NCBI GenBank assembly: GCA_027314705.1
Contig: DAHVAJ010000075.1
Coordinates: 1 to 39,764, forward strand
Source of the DNA: Acidimicrobiaceae bacterium
Lineage (GTDB): Bacteria; Actinomycetota; Acidimicrobiia; Acidimicrobiales; RAAP-2
Length of the DNA stretch: 39,764 nucleotides
Direction: 5' to 3'
The notes beneath the pieces were generated by a model, which was given only the letters and a program-made list of their open reading frames with translations, made no database searches and was not told the DNA's origin. Numbering within the stretch: the stretch's first letter is position 1; each line of letters starts with the position of its first letter. Position numbers and translations under genes: made by a program. Positions 1 to 6,249 of the stretch are shown here, piece after piece.

Positions 1-95
1 TGATCGGTCGAGGGGGGGGTGGACATGGGCACGCTCCGGGCCGGAACCGGTGAGCGGCTGGCGCATCCCGGTGGCCTCGACGAGCGAACCCACGA

Positions 96-109
96 CGAAC
101 GTACGTTCG
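96..109. promoter_or_regulatory. LexA (SOS) box candidate
   Basis: A perfect 14-bp palindrome, CGAAC-GTAC-GTTCG, matches the CGAAC-N4-GTTCG form of the LexA box known from actinobacteria and Bacillus. It ends just before a -10-like TACAGT at 111-116, so a bound repressor would block that promoter. The match is read directly from the sequence; regulation by LexA is inferred. Confidence 0.7.
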
Positions 110-110
110 C

Positions 111-116
111 TACAGT
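111..116 (+). promoter_or_regulatory. -10 element of a leaderless promoter
   Basis: TACAGT lies 7 nt before the ATG at 124, so transcription would begin at or next to the start codon. It directly abuts the LexA-type palindrome at 96-109. Confidence 0.55.
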
Positions 117-123
117 ATGCCTC

Positions 124-549
124 ATGGATGTCGAAGTCAACCAAGCGTCGCTCCAGGTCCGCTGCAAGCAGTGCGTGGTGGCGGCCCGGATCGACCCTCC
201 CCCGACGCTGGCGATCATCGTCGGCGGCGGCGACGGAACGCGTCCCGTCGTCCTCTACAACGCGGGTCGGAAGTCCCGCTCGCTCCGGGGCACGCTGCCG
301 TCGTCCCCGGGATCCTCGACCGACGCGGTCCTTGTCGTCCCAGAGACTCCGCCCGGTCAGGTCCCCGCGGGTGAGGACGCGGACCGGTGGCGTGCCGTGA
401 GCGCGGGGCCGAGTACCACCCGCCGAATGTGGGAGCCGCTAACGAGGCAAACCCTCGTCGTGTGTCCGCAAGGCCACCGGCACCAGATCACGCCGCGCCA
501 GATCTTGCGGCTGGCGCGAACACACACGTCGGGCGAAGCGACGATTTGA
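124..549 (+). CDS. Small Cys/His protein, probably SOS-regulated, unknown function
   Basis: This 141-residue protein matches no family I recognise. The N-terminus carries a C-x2-C pair (VRCKQC) and the C-terminal third has VVCPQGHRHQI, so a split zinc site of two N-terminal cysteines plus a later Cys/His is possible. The middle is a low-complexity Pro/Ser/Gly stretch. The ATG at 124 was chosen over upstream in-frame codons because a LexA-type palindrome (96-109) and a -10 hexamer (111-116) place the transcript start at this codon, giving a leaderless mRNA. It stands alone before a minus-strand tRNA. A role in the DNA-damage response is inferred only from the operator. Confidence 0.6.
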   Translation: MDVEVNQASLQVRCKQCVVAARIDPPPTLAIIVGGGDGTRPVVLYNAGRKSRSLRGTLPSSPGSSTDAVLVVPETPPGQVPAGEDADRWRAVSAGPSTTRRMWEPLTRQTLVVCPQGHRHQITPRQILRLARTHTSGEATI

Positions 550-660
550 GACCTGCTGTGGAATCCTTCGCGCACGTAGCGCGCACGCCGGGCCGTCTCG
601 GGTTCGGTAAGAGCGGCCGATTCAAAGAAAATATGGCCTCTCACTAGGTACAATGCTGAG

Positions 661-733
661 CAGTCCCAACGGGGTTCGAACCCGTGTCTCCACCTTGAGA
701 GGGTGGTGTCCTAGGCCACTAGACGATGGGACC
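661..733 (-). tRNA. tRNA-Glu (anticodon CTC)
   Basis: The minus strand folds into a 73-nt cloverleaf with acceptor GGTCCCA, a D arm containing GTCTAGTGGCCTAGGAC, anticodon stem CCACC/GGTGG around loop CTCTCAA (anticodon CTC, reading GAG), and a T arm with GTTCGAA. The first acceptor pair is G-U and the discriminator is G. No CCA is encoded. Confidence 0.93.
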
Positions 734-836
734 CTGTCGGGACGCCCGATGGTGTCCCGCTCCTGCTCCTCCGACCGGAGGGACCGCTCCAGGGAGCAAC
801 CGGCGACGACCGCCCCGGGGAGGTTCGCTGCCTGCG

Positions 837-909
837 CTCGGGGGGGAGGGCTCGAACCTCCAACCTCATGAACCAGAATCACGCGCGCTGCCAGTTGCGC
901 CACCCCCGA
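837..909 (-). tRNA. tRNA-Gln (anticodon CTG)
   Basis: The 73-nt cloverleaf on the minus strand has acceptor TCGGGGG paired with CCCCCGA, D stem GCGC/GCGC, anticodon stem CGTGA/TCATG around loop TTCTGGT (anticodon CTG, reading CAG), and T stem GGAGG/CCTCC. The discriminator is G and no CCA is encoded. It lies about 100 bp upstream of tRNA-Glu on the same strand, so the two may be co-transcribed. Confidence 0.93.
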
Positions 910-1063
910 ATGGGCGATCCCCCAATTTAGCCGAACCGCAGGACCCGGTCGGTGCCGCCCGGGACGGCCCGGTCCCGCCCGCCGCAACGACCGGTCCCTC
1001 CGTGGGAGGGCCCGGGCACCGCCTTGACGGGCCCGGCCCCGGCCGGAGCGGGCCCGTCCTCGC

Positions 1064-1069
1064 TACCAT
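1064..1069 (+). promoter_or_regulatory. -10 element of a leaderless promoter
   Basis: TACCAT sits 6 nt before the GTG at 1076. The same spacing recurs before several genes in the window. It would start a transcript at the 30-codon open frame that runs into the HAD gene. Confidence 0.45.
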
Positions 1070-1075
1070 CGGCGG

Positions 1076-1168
1076 GTGGACGCGGGACGGGCGGCGATCG
1101 TGGGCGGCGGCCTGTGCTGCCGGGTCGACGCCGTCGCCGGGCAGACCTTGGAGGAGCTCGCACCGTGA
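1076..1168 (+). CDS. Leaderless 30-codon ORF overlapping the HAD gene
   Basis: An open frame of 30 codons starts at GTG 1076, 6 nt after a -10-like TACCAT, and stops at TGA 1166-1168, overlapping the GTG start of the next gene as GTGA. The peptide begins VDAGRAAIVGGGL and ends QTLEELAP. The AAIVGGG stretch resembles the start of an FAD-binding Rossmann fold. Phosphonatase-like hydrolases of the neighbouring family are often encoded next to an FAD-dependent oxidoreductase, so this may be a deletion remnant of one. It could equally be a short leader that couples translation into the HAD gene. The overlap is seen; the remnant idea is inference. Confidence 0.4.
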   Translation: MDAGRAAIVGGGLCCRVDAVAGQTLEELAP

Positions 1169-1842
1169 CCACCCCCATCCGCCTCGCCGCCCTGGACATG
1201 GCCGGCACCACCGTGGCCGACCGTGGCGCCGTGGAAGAGGCCTTCCAACGGGCGCTCGACGCCGTGGGCCTGACCGCCGGCGACCTCGCCCACGACCCCG
1301 CGGCCTACGTCCGCCGCACCATGGGCCAGTCCAAGATCGAGGTCTTCACCGAGCTCCTCCGGGGTGACCGCCACCGGGCCGAGGCGGCCAACCACGTGTT
1401 CGAGGCCGCCTTCGACCAGGCCGTCGAGCGCGGCGAGGTGGCTGCCCTTCCGGGGGCCGAGGAGACCTTCGCCGCCCTGCGCGACGTCGGCGTCCGGGTC
1501 TGCCTCACCACCGGCTTCTCGCCGGGCACCCGGGACCGCATCCTCACCGCCCTGGGCTGGGAGGGTCTGGTGGACCTCGCCCTTTCCCCGGCCGACGCCG
1601 GCCGGGGCCGCCCGTGGCCCGACATGATCCTCACCGCCGTGCTCCGGCTGCGCATCGACGACGTGGCCGAGGTGGCCGTGGCCGGCGACACGGCGAGCGA
1701 CCTCGTGGCCGGCACGCGGGCCGGAGCTTCGGTCATAGCCGGGGTCCTGACCGGTGCCCACAGCCGCGAGGAGCTCGGCGCCGCCCCCCACACCCACCTG
1801 CTCGACTCGGTGGCCGACCTGCCCGCCGTCGTGCTCCCCTGA
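1165..1842 (+). CDS. Phosphonatase-like HAD hydrolase
   Basis: This 225-residue protein is a HAD-superfamily hydrolase of the phosphonatase-like group, the close relatives of phosphonoacetaldehyde hydrolase PhnX. Motif I is LDMAGTT at residues 9-15, with Asp10 the expected nucleophile. MGQSKIE follows in the cap, TTGF supplies motif II, and VAVAGDTASDL supplies the acidic motif IV. The ending with PHTHLLDSVADLPAVV is typical of the subgroup. The physiological substrate of this subgroup is not settled; cleavage of a C-P bond or phosphate-ester hydrolysis in phosphonate metabolism is possible. GTG 1165 was chosen because GGAGGAG lies 8 nt upstream and it overlaps the stop of the preceding short ORF. 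Confidence 0.88.
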   Translation: MTTPIRLAALDMAGTTVADRGAVEEAFQRALDAVGLTAGDLAHDPAAYVRRTMGQSKIEVFTELLRGDRHRAEAANHVFEAAFDQAVERGEVAALPGAEETFAALRDVGVRVCLTTGFSPGTRDRILTALGWEGLVDLALSPADAGRGRPWPDMILTAVLRLRIDDVAEVAVAGDTASDLVAGTRAGASVIAGVLTGAHSREELGAAPHTHLLDSVADLPAVVLP

Positions 1843-1901
1843 CCACGGTGCGCCGCCACCGGGGACGTCGGGCGCGACCCGTCCCGCCGGGCGGGCGGAC
1901 G

Positions 1902-2543
1902 TCACCCCAGGGAGGCGTGGATGGAACTGAGCCGCTGGTAGCCCACGATGCGTCCGAGGGCCACCCCGACCGTCTCCTTGGCGTAGTAGGGGATGGCCGC
2001 CAGCCCGGAGATGGGAGACGTCCGCGTGGGGGTCGGGTACGCGGTGAATCCGAGGGTCGAGGCGATGGCCAGGCTCCGGTGCTCGTGGAACCGGTCGGTC
2101 ACCATGAGCACGCTGACGATGCCTCGGGCCCGCAGCTGCGGGGCGGCGTCGGCCAGGTTGGCCCACGAGTCGCGCCCCCCGGCCTCGAGGATGTCGGTCG
2201 CCGGAACCCCGGTCGAGACCAGGTAGCGGGCCGAGGCCTGGGCTTCCGTGTACCGGTCGCCCGGCTCCTTGGAGCCCGTGACCATCACCAGGGGGGCGTA
2301 CCGCTGGTGCCAGAGGAGACTGGCCTCGTCGAGGCGGGACCGCAGGTCGGCCGAGGGCACACCGTTGTACTGGGCCGCCCCCATGACCACGATGGCCCCG
2401 GCCGGGCGGGGCTCGTAGCGGCGGCCCGTGCTCCACACCTGGACGGCGGTGACCCCCAGGTAGACGACCGCGGCGAGCAGGAGCACGCCCACCACCCGGA
2501 GGACGCGGCGGAGGAGACGCCAGCCGGTCAGGGTGGCCAGCAC
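1902..2543 (-). CDS. DUF218 (YdcF/SanA/ElyC-like) membrane-anchored protein
   Basis: About 213 residues. One hydrophobic segment near the N-terminus (VVGVLLLAAVVYLGVTAV) anchors it, and a DUF218 domain follows, recognised by AIVVMGAAQYNG, the RSRLDEA stretch, MVTGSKEPGD and VLMVTDRFHEHRS. Relatives in E. coli (SanA, ElyC, YdcF) are linked to envelope integrity or peptidoglycan precursor metabolism, but the activity is not well defined. The start is uncertain: GTG 2543 is the first clear start codon downstream of the gltX stop at 2555, and no strong Shine-Dalgarno sequence is seen, so it is probably translationally coupled. It is the last gene of the ferredoxin-gltX operon and faces the HAD gene. 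Confidence 0.82.
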   Translation of the reverse strand: MLATLTGWRLLRRVLRVVGVLLLAAVVYLGVTAVQVWSTGRRYEPRPAGAIVVMGAAQYNGVPSADLRSRLDEASLLWHQRYAPLVMVTGSKEPGDRYTEAQASARYLVSTGVPATDILEAGGRDSWANLADAAPQLRARGIVSVLMVTDRFHEHRSLAIASTLGFTAYPTPTRTSPISGLAAIPYYAKETVGVALGRIVGYQRLSSIHASLG

Positions 2544-2554
2544 CCCGGCGAGGG

Positions 2555-4042
2555 TCAGACCGCCCCCGCCCCGAGGAGGTCCAGGGCGGCGCCGAGCCGG
2601 GCCAGGGTGCGGTCGGCCCCGAGGGCCTCGAGGGCTTCGAAGAGCGGTGGTCCGACCCGCCGGCCGGTGACCGCCACACGGATGGGGGCCTGGGCCTTGC
2701 CCAGCTTCCGGCCGACGGACTCGGCGATGGCGAGCGTGGACGCATGGAGGGCGTCGGCCGTCCACCCGGTCCGGAGGTCCCGGTAGGCGGCCACCGCCGC
2801 GCCGAGGATGGTGGCGGCCCGGTCGTCGCCGACCACCGCCCGCTCCCAGGCGTCGGGGTCGAGGGCGGGGGCGTCGAGGAAGAGGAAGTCGACCATGGCC
2901 GGCACCTCGCCCAGGACGGCCACCCGCTCCTGGACCAGCGGGGCCACGGCCACGAAGGCGGCTTCGTCGAAGTCCCCGGGGGCCCACGGCGCCCGATCGC
3001 CGCTCAGCCACGGCCGGCACGCCTCGACGAAGGCGCCAGTCGGGAGGGCCCGGACGTACTCGCCGTTCAGATGGGTCAGCTTGGCCACGTCGAAGAAGGC
3101 CGGCGAGTGGTTGACGTCCTCCAGGCGGAACCAGTCGATGAGCTGCTCGCGGGTGAAGACCTCGTCCTCCCCCCCGGGCGGGCTCCAGCCGAGCAGGCTG
3201 AGGTAGTTGACGAAGGCGTCGGGCAGATAGCCCTGGTCGCGGTAGGACTCGACGGCCACCGGGTCCCGCCGCTTGGACAGCTTCTTGCGTGCTTCGTTGA
3301 CGAGCATGGGCAAGTGGGCGAAGACGGGCAGGGGTGGGGTGGGCGCCCCGGCCGGCGCCCCGGCCGTCCCGTCGGTCGTCCACCCCGTCGAGGCCAGCGC
3401 CTCCCAGGCCAGGATCCCTTTGGGCGAGGTGGGCAGGAGGTCCTCGCCCCGGATGACGTGGGAAATGGCCATGTCGATGTCGTCGACCACGTTGGCCAGC
3501 ACGAAGAGCGGGTCGCCCGAGCTCTTCACGGCCACGAAGTCGTCCATGGCGGCACAGGGGAATTCGACGTCGCCGCGGACCACGTCGTGCACGACCGTGG
3601 TCCCTTCGCCGGGGGTCCGGAAGCGCAGCGCCCGCCCGGGTCCCCGGGCCAGCCCGAGGTCCCGGCAGTGGCCGTCGTAGCCCGGGGTGAGGATCCCGGC
3701 CGCCGCGTTGCGAGCGGCCACCTCGTCATGGGTGCAGCCGCAGGCGTAGAGCACGCCGGCCGCCCACAGGGCCTCGACGGCCTCGTGGTACCGGGCCGTC
3801 CGGGCCGACTGCCGGTAGGGCCCCTCGTCGGGGTCCATCCCCAGCCAGTGCAGGGCCTCGACGATCCCCTCGACCCACTCCTCCCGGCCGCGCTCGGCGT
3901 CGGTGTCCTCGATGCGCAGCACGAAGGTCCCGGCCGACTGCCGGGCGACCAGCCAGTTGAACAGGGCGGTGCGGGCGCTGCCGACGTGGAAGTAGCCCGT
4001 CGGTGACGGAGCGAAGCGGACCCTCGGAGTGTCTCCGGCCAC
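2555..4042 (-). CDS. gltX: Glutamate--tRNA ligase
   Basis: This 495-residue class I aminoacyl-tRNA synthetase charges tRNA with glutamate. The Rossmann core carries FAPSPTGYFHVGSARTALF, where FHVG at residues 18-21 replaces the usual HIGH, and the second signature KLSKR lies at 254-258. Cysteines 101, 103 and 126 resemble the zinc-binding site of E. coli GluRS. A short Ala/Pro/Gly-rich insert (about 222-238) lies between the catalytic motifs. The C-terminal anticodon-binding part is complete. GTG 4042 was chosen because VAGDTPRVRFAPSP gives the family's normal start. It follows the ferredoxin stop by 7 nt, so the two genes are co-transcribed. In actinobacteria this enzyme may also make Glu-tRNA(Gln) for the amidotransferase route, which is not visible here. 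Confidence 0.95.
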   Translation of the reverse strand: MAGDTPRVRFAPSPTGYFHVGSARTALFNWLVARQSAGTFVLRIEDTDAERGREEWVEGIVEALHWLGMDPDEGPYRQSARTARYHEAVEALWAAGVLYACGCTHDEVAARNAAAGILTPGYDGHCRDLGLARGPGRALRFRTPGEGTTVVHDVVRGDVEFPCAAMDDFVAVKSSGDPLFVLANVVDDIDMAISHVIRGEDLLPTSPKGILAWEALASTGWTTDGTAGAPAGAPTPPLPVFAHLPMLVNEARKKLSKRRDPVAVESYRDQGYLPDAFVNYLSLLGWSPPGGEDEVFTREQLIDWFRLEDVNHSPAFFDVAKLTHLNGEYVRALPTGAFVEACRPWLSGDRAPWAPGDFDEAAFVAVAPLVQERVAVLGEVPAMVDFLFLDAPALDPDAWERAVVGDDRAATILGAAVAAYRDLRTGWTADALHASTLAIAESVGRKLGKAQAPIRVAVTGRRVGPPLFEALEALGADRTLARLGAALDLLGAGAV

Positions 4043-4049
4043 GCCCCGC

Positions 4050-4247
4050 TTACTCGTCCTCGACGATGGTGATGGCGCCCGTCGGGCAGCCGTTGGCGGC
4101 CTGACGCACTTTCTCCCGTAGCTCCTCGCCGGGGTGCTCGTCGAGGACGTAGAGGTAGCCGTCGTCGCGCACCTCGAAGACCTCGGGGGCGATGCCCATG
4201 CAGACGGCGTTGCTGGCGCACTCGTCGTAGTCCACAACAATCTTCAT
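4050..4247 (-). CDS. [3Fe-4S]-type ferredoxin
   Basis: This 65-residue electron carrier resembles the small ferredoxins that feed actinobacterial cytochromes P450. The cluster ligands are C-x5-C in DECASNAVC and the later Cys of GCPTGAI. The second Cys of the usual CxxCxxC is missing, which indicates a 3Fe-4S rather than a 4Fe-4S cluster. APEVFEV and the Asp/Glu-rich surface are typical. ATG 4247 has GGAGG 8 nt upstream. A -10-like TACAGT lies upstream at 4287-4282, so this gene leads the ferredoxin-gltX-DUF218 operon. No P450 gene is in the window, so the partner is unknown. Confidence 0.92.
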   Translation of the reverse strand: MKIVVDYDECASNAVCMGIAPEVFEVRDDGYLYVLDEHPGEELREKVRQAANGCPTGAITIVEDE

Positions 4248-4281
4248 CTGACGCCTCCGCGTGCTCGGCTGACCGGTGCCC

Positions 4282-4287
4282 ACTGTA
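4282..4287 (-). promoter_or_regulatory. -10 element for the ferredoxin-gltX operon
   Basis: TACAGT on the minus strand lies about 35 nt before the ferredoxin ATG and would give a short 5' leader holding the GGAGG ribosome-binding site. No convincing -35 was found. Confidence 0.4.
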
Positions 4288-4364
4288 CCGGCCGTCGGCG
4301 CATCCACCGGTACGGCGGGACCGTGTCCGGGCGCCGGGCCGGCCCACCGGTCAGAATGCAGGTC

Positions 4365-5606
4365 ATGGCACCGCACCGTCCCCTCCGATCCGGCCACCAC
4401 CGGACCGCCACCGCGCTCCTCGGCGTGCTCGCACTGGTGGCCGCCGCCTGTTCGTCCTCCGCCACCACGGCCTCCTCGACCTCCTCGGGGGCGCCGTCCA
4501 CCTCCGCCTCGTCGGCAGGCGGGCTGCCGCCCGTCCGCCACGTCTTCGTCATCACCCTGGAGAACGCCGGCTACGCCTCCACCTTCGGCACCCCGTCGGC
4601 CGACCCCTACCTCGCCACGACCCTGCCGGCCCAGGGCGCCCTGCTGCGCGACTACTACGGTGTCGGGCACTTCTCGAACGACAACTACATCGCCCTCATC
4701 TCGGGCCAGGCCCCCAACCCGTCCAACCAGTCCGACTGCCCCGTCTTCGCCGACTTCCCGCCGGGCGCCGCCGTGGCCGCCGACGGCCAGATCTCGGGCT
4801 CGGGCTGCGTCTTCCCCTCCACGGTCAAGACGGTCGCCGACCAGCTCGATGCGGCCGGCCTGACCTGGAAGGGCTACATGGAGGACATGGGCAACGTGCC
4901 CAGCCGCGAGACGGCGGTCTGCGGCCACCCGGCCGTCGGCGCCCCGGACAGCACCGAACGGGCCGTGCCCGGCGACGGCTACGCCACCCGCCACGACCCC
5001 TTCGTGTACTTCCACTCGATCATCGACAACACCGCGCTCTGCGATGCCCGGGTGGTGCCGCTCGGCACGACCACCGGAGCCCTGCCCGCCGCCGCCCCGG
5101 CCGGCACCACGGGGCTGGCCACCGACCTGCGCTCGGTGGCCACCACCCCCAACCTGTCCTTCATCACGCCGAACCTCTGCAACGACGGGCACGACGCCCC
5201 CTGCACCAACCAGCAGGGCTCCACCGACGCCCTGACCAACGTCGACGCCTTCCTCCGCAGCTGGGTGCCCCTCATCACCCGCTCGCCGGCCTTCCGCCGG
5301 GACGGCCTGCTCATCATCACCTTCGACGAGGCCGACACCGCGGGCGCCCAGGCCGACGCCACGGCCTGCTGCAACGAGCAGCCCGGCCCGGCCGCGGCCC
5401 AGCCCGGCATCACCGGACCCGGGGGCGGCCGGACCGGGACGGTCCTGCTCTCCCCCTACATCGCCCCCGGCACGACCAGTGCGGTCCCCTACAACCACTA
5501 CGCCACGCTGGCCACCATCGAGAAGCTCTTCGGCCTGGCCCGCCTGGCCCAGGCGGCCACGGTGAGCGCCACCTTCGGCGCCGACGTCTTCACCCGGGCC
5601 GGATGA
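4365..5606 (+). CDS. Secreted phosphoesterase (phospholipase C/acid phosphatase family)
   Basis: The 413-residue protein belongs to the phosphoesterase family within the alkaline-phosphatase-like superfamily, which includes bacterial phospholipases C and acid phosphatases. A signal sequence (TALLGVLALVAAAC) ends in a possible lipobox with Cys, followed by a Ser/Thr/Ala-rich linker, so it is probably a surface lipoprotein. The domain opens with HVFVITLENAGY; HFSNDNYIALISGQ and LIITFDEADTAG contain expected metal and active-site residues. Several cysteine pairs suit an extracytoplasmic fold. ATG 4365 and in-frame ATG 4356 are both possible; 4365 was preferred because CAGAAT 7 nt before it could serve as a leaderless -10. 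The natural substrate cannot be told from sequence. Confidence 0.85.
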   Translation: MAPHRPLRSGHHRTATALLGVLALVAAACSSSATTASSTSSGAPSTSASSAGGLPPVRHVFVITLENAGYASTFGTPSADPYLATTLPAQGALLRDYYGVGHFSNDNYIALISGQAPNPSNQSDCPVFADFPPGAAVAADGQISGSGCVFPSTVKTVADQLDAAGLTWKGYMEDMGNVPSRETAVCGHPAVGAPDSTERAVPGDGYATRHDPFVYFHSIIDNTALCDARVVPLGTTTGALPAAAPAGTTGLATDLRSVATTPNLSFITPNLCNDGHDAPCTNQQGSTDALTNVDAFLRSWVPLITRSPAFRRDGLLIITFDEADTAGAQADATACCNEQPGPAAAQPGITGPGGGRTGTVLLSPYIAPGTTSAVPYNHYATLATIEKLFGLARLAQAATVSATFGADVFTRAG

Positions 5607-5624
5607 CGCGGCCGGGGGGCGCGT

Positions 5625-5651
5625 CGGGCTCCTCGCCCGGAACGGAGCCCG
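5625..5651. terminator. Hairpin between convergent genes
   Basis: CGGGCTCC (5625-5632) and GGAGCCCG (5644-5651) form an 8-bp perfect stem with an 11-nt loop. It lies between the phosphoesterase stop and the stop of the facing hydrolase gene. There is no U-tract, as is common in actinobacteria, so its terminator role is inferred. Confidence 0.5.
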
Positions 5652-5667
5652 GCCCGACCCGACCGGC

Positions 5668-6249
5668 TCAGTCCAGCGCGGCGTAGACGGCCCGTTCGAA
5701 CTCGACGGCCACCGGGGGCGGCGCGGGCGACGGCCACAGGGCCTGGGTGAGGAGCAGGGCCACCAGGTCGTGGGCGGGGTCGGCCCAGAAGACGGTGCCC
5801 AGCCCACCGTCCCAACCGAACGAGCCCGACGGCCGGCCCCTGGGGACGTCCTCGGTGGTGACGGCCAGGCAGAAGCCCCACCCCCGGCCCTCGAAGCACG
5901 TCGGCCCGAGGCCGCCGTGGGCCTGCTGGGCGGGGGTGGGCCGGTCCGAGGTCATGGCGGCCACGGAGGCCTCCGACAGGAGCCGGCGGCCCGAGCGTTC
6001 CCCTCCGGCGAGGAGCAGGGCGGCCAGCGCCGTCACCGGCTTGGTCATCGGCGAGATGCGGAAGAAGTCGTCCCGGGCGAGCGGGCGGCCACCGCCCGGG
6101 TCGGTCGTGCCCACCACCTCGCAGAGCGACTCGGCACCGTCGTGCCACACCAGGGCCACCGCCCCGGGGACGGCGCCCGCGGCCACGTGGCGCTCGAGCA
6201 CGGCCCGCACGGTGCCGGACCCTCCCTCCGCCGGGGCCGCCGTGGTCAC
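5668..6249 (-). pseudogene. Beta-lactamase-family serine hydrolase lacking its catalytic core
   Basis: The 193-residue product matches both ends of class C-type beta-lactamase/esterase family proteins, which normally run to about 400 residues. The N-terminus reads into FFRISPMTKPVTALAALLLAGG. The C-terminus (GRRLLSEASVAAMTSDRPTP, GWGFCLAV, GSFGWDGGLGTVFWADP) matches the family end. The 130-200 residues that normally lie between, including the YxN motif and the LLxHTSG region, are absent in frame. The usual S-x-x-K (SMTK) reads P-M-T-K, so the nucleophile position is proline. It is therefore probably inactive, either a decaying gene or a repurposed scaffold. It starts at GTG 6249, overlapping the ABC-F stop as GTGA. 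Confidence 0.75.

Noticed and set aside
1843-1901. Terminator between the HAD and DUF218 genes
   Set aside because: Only imperfect GC-rich pairing was found in this gap; not strong enough to list.
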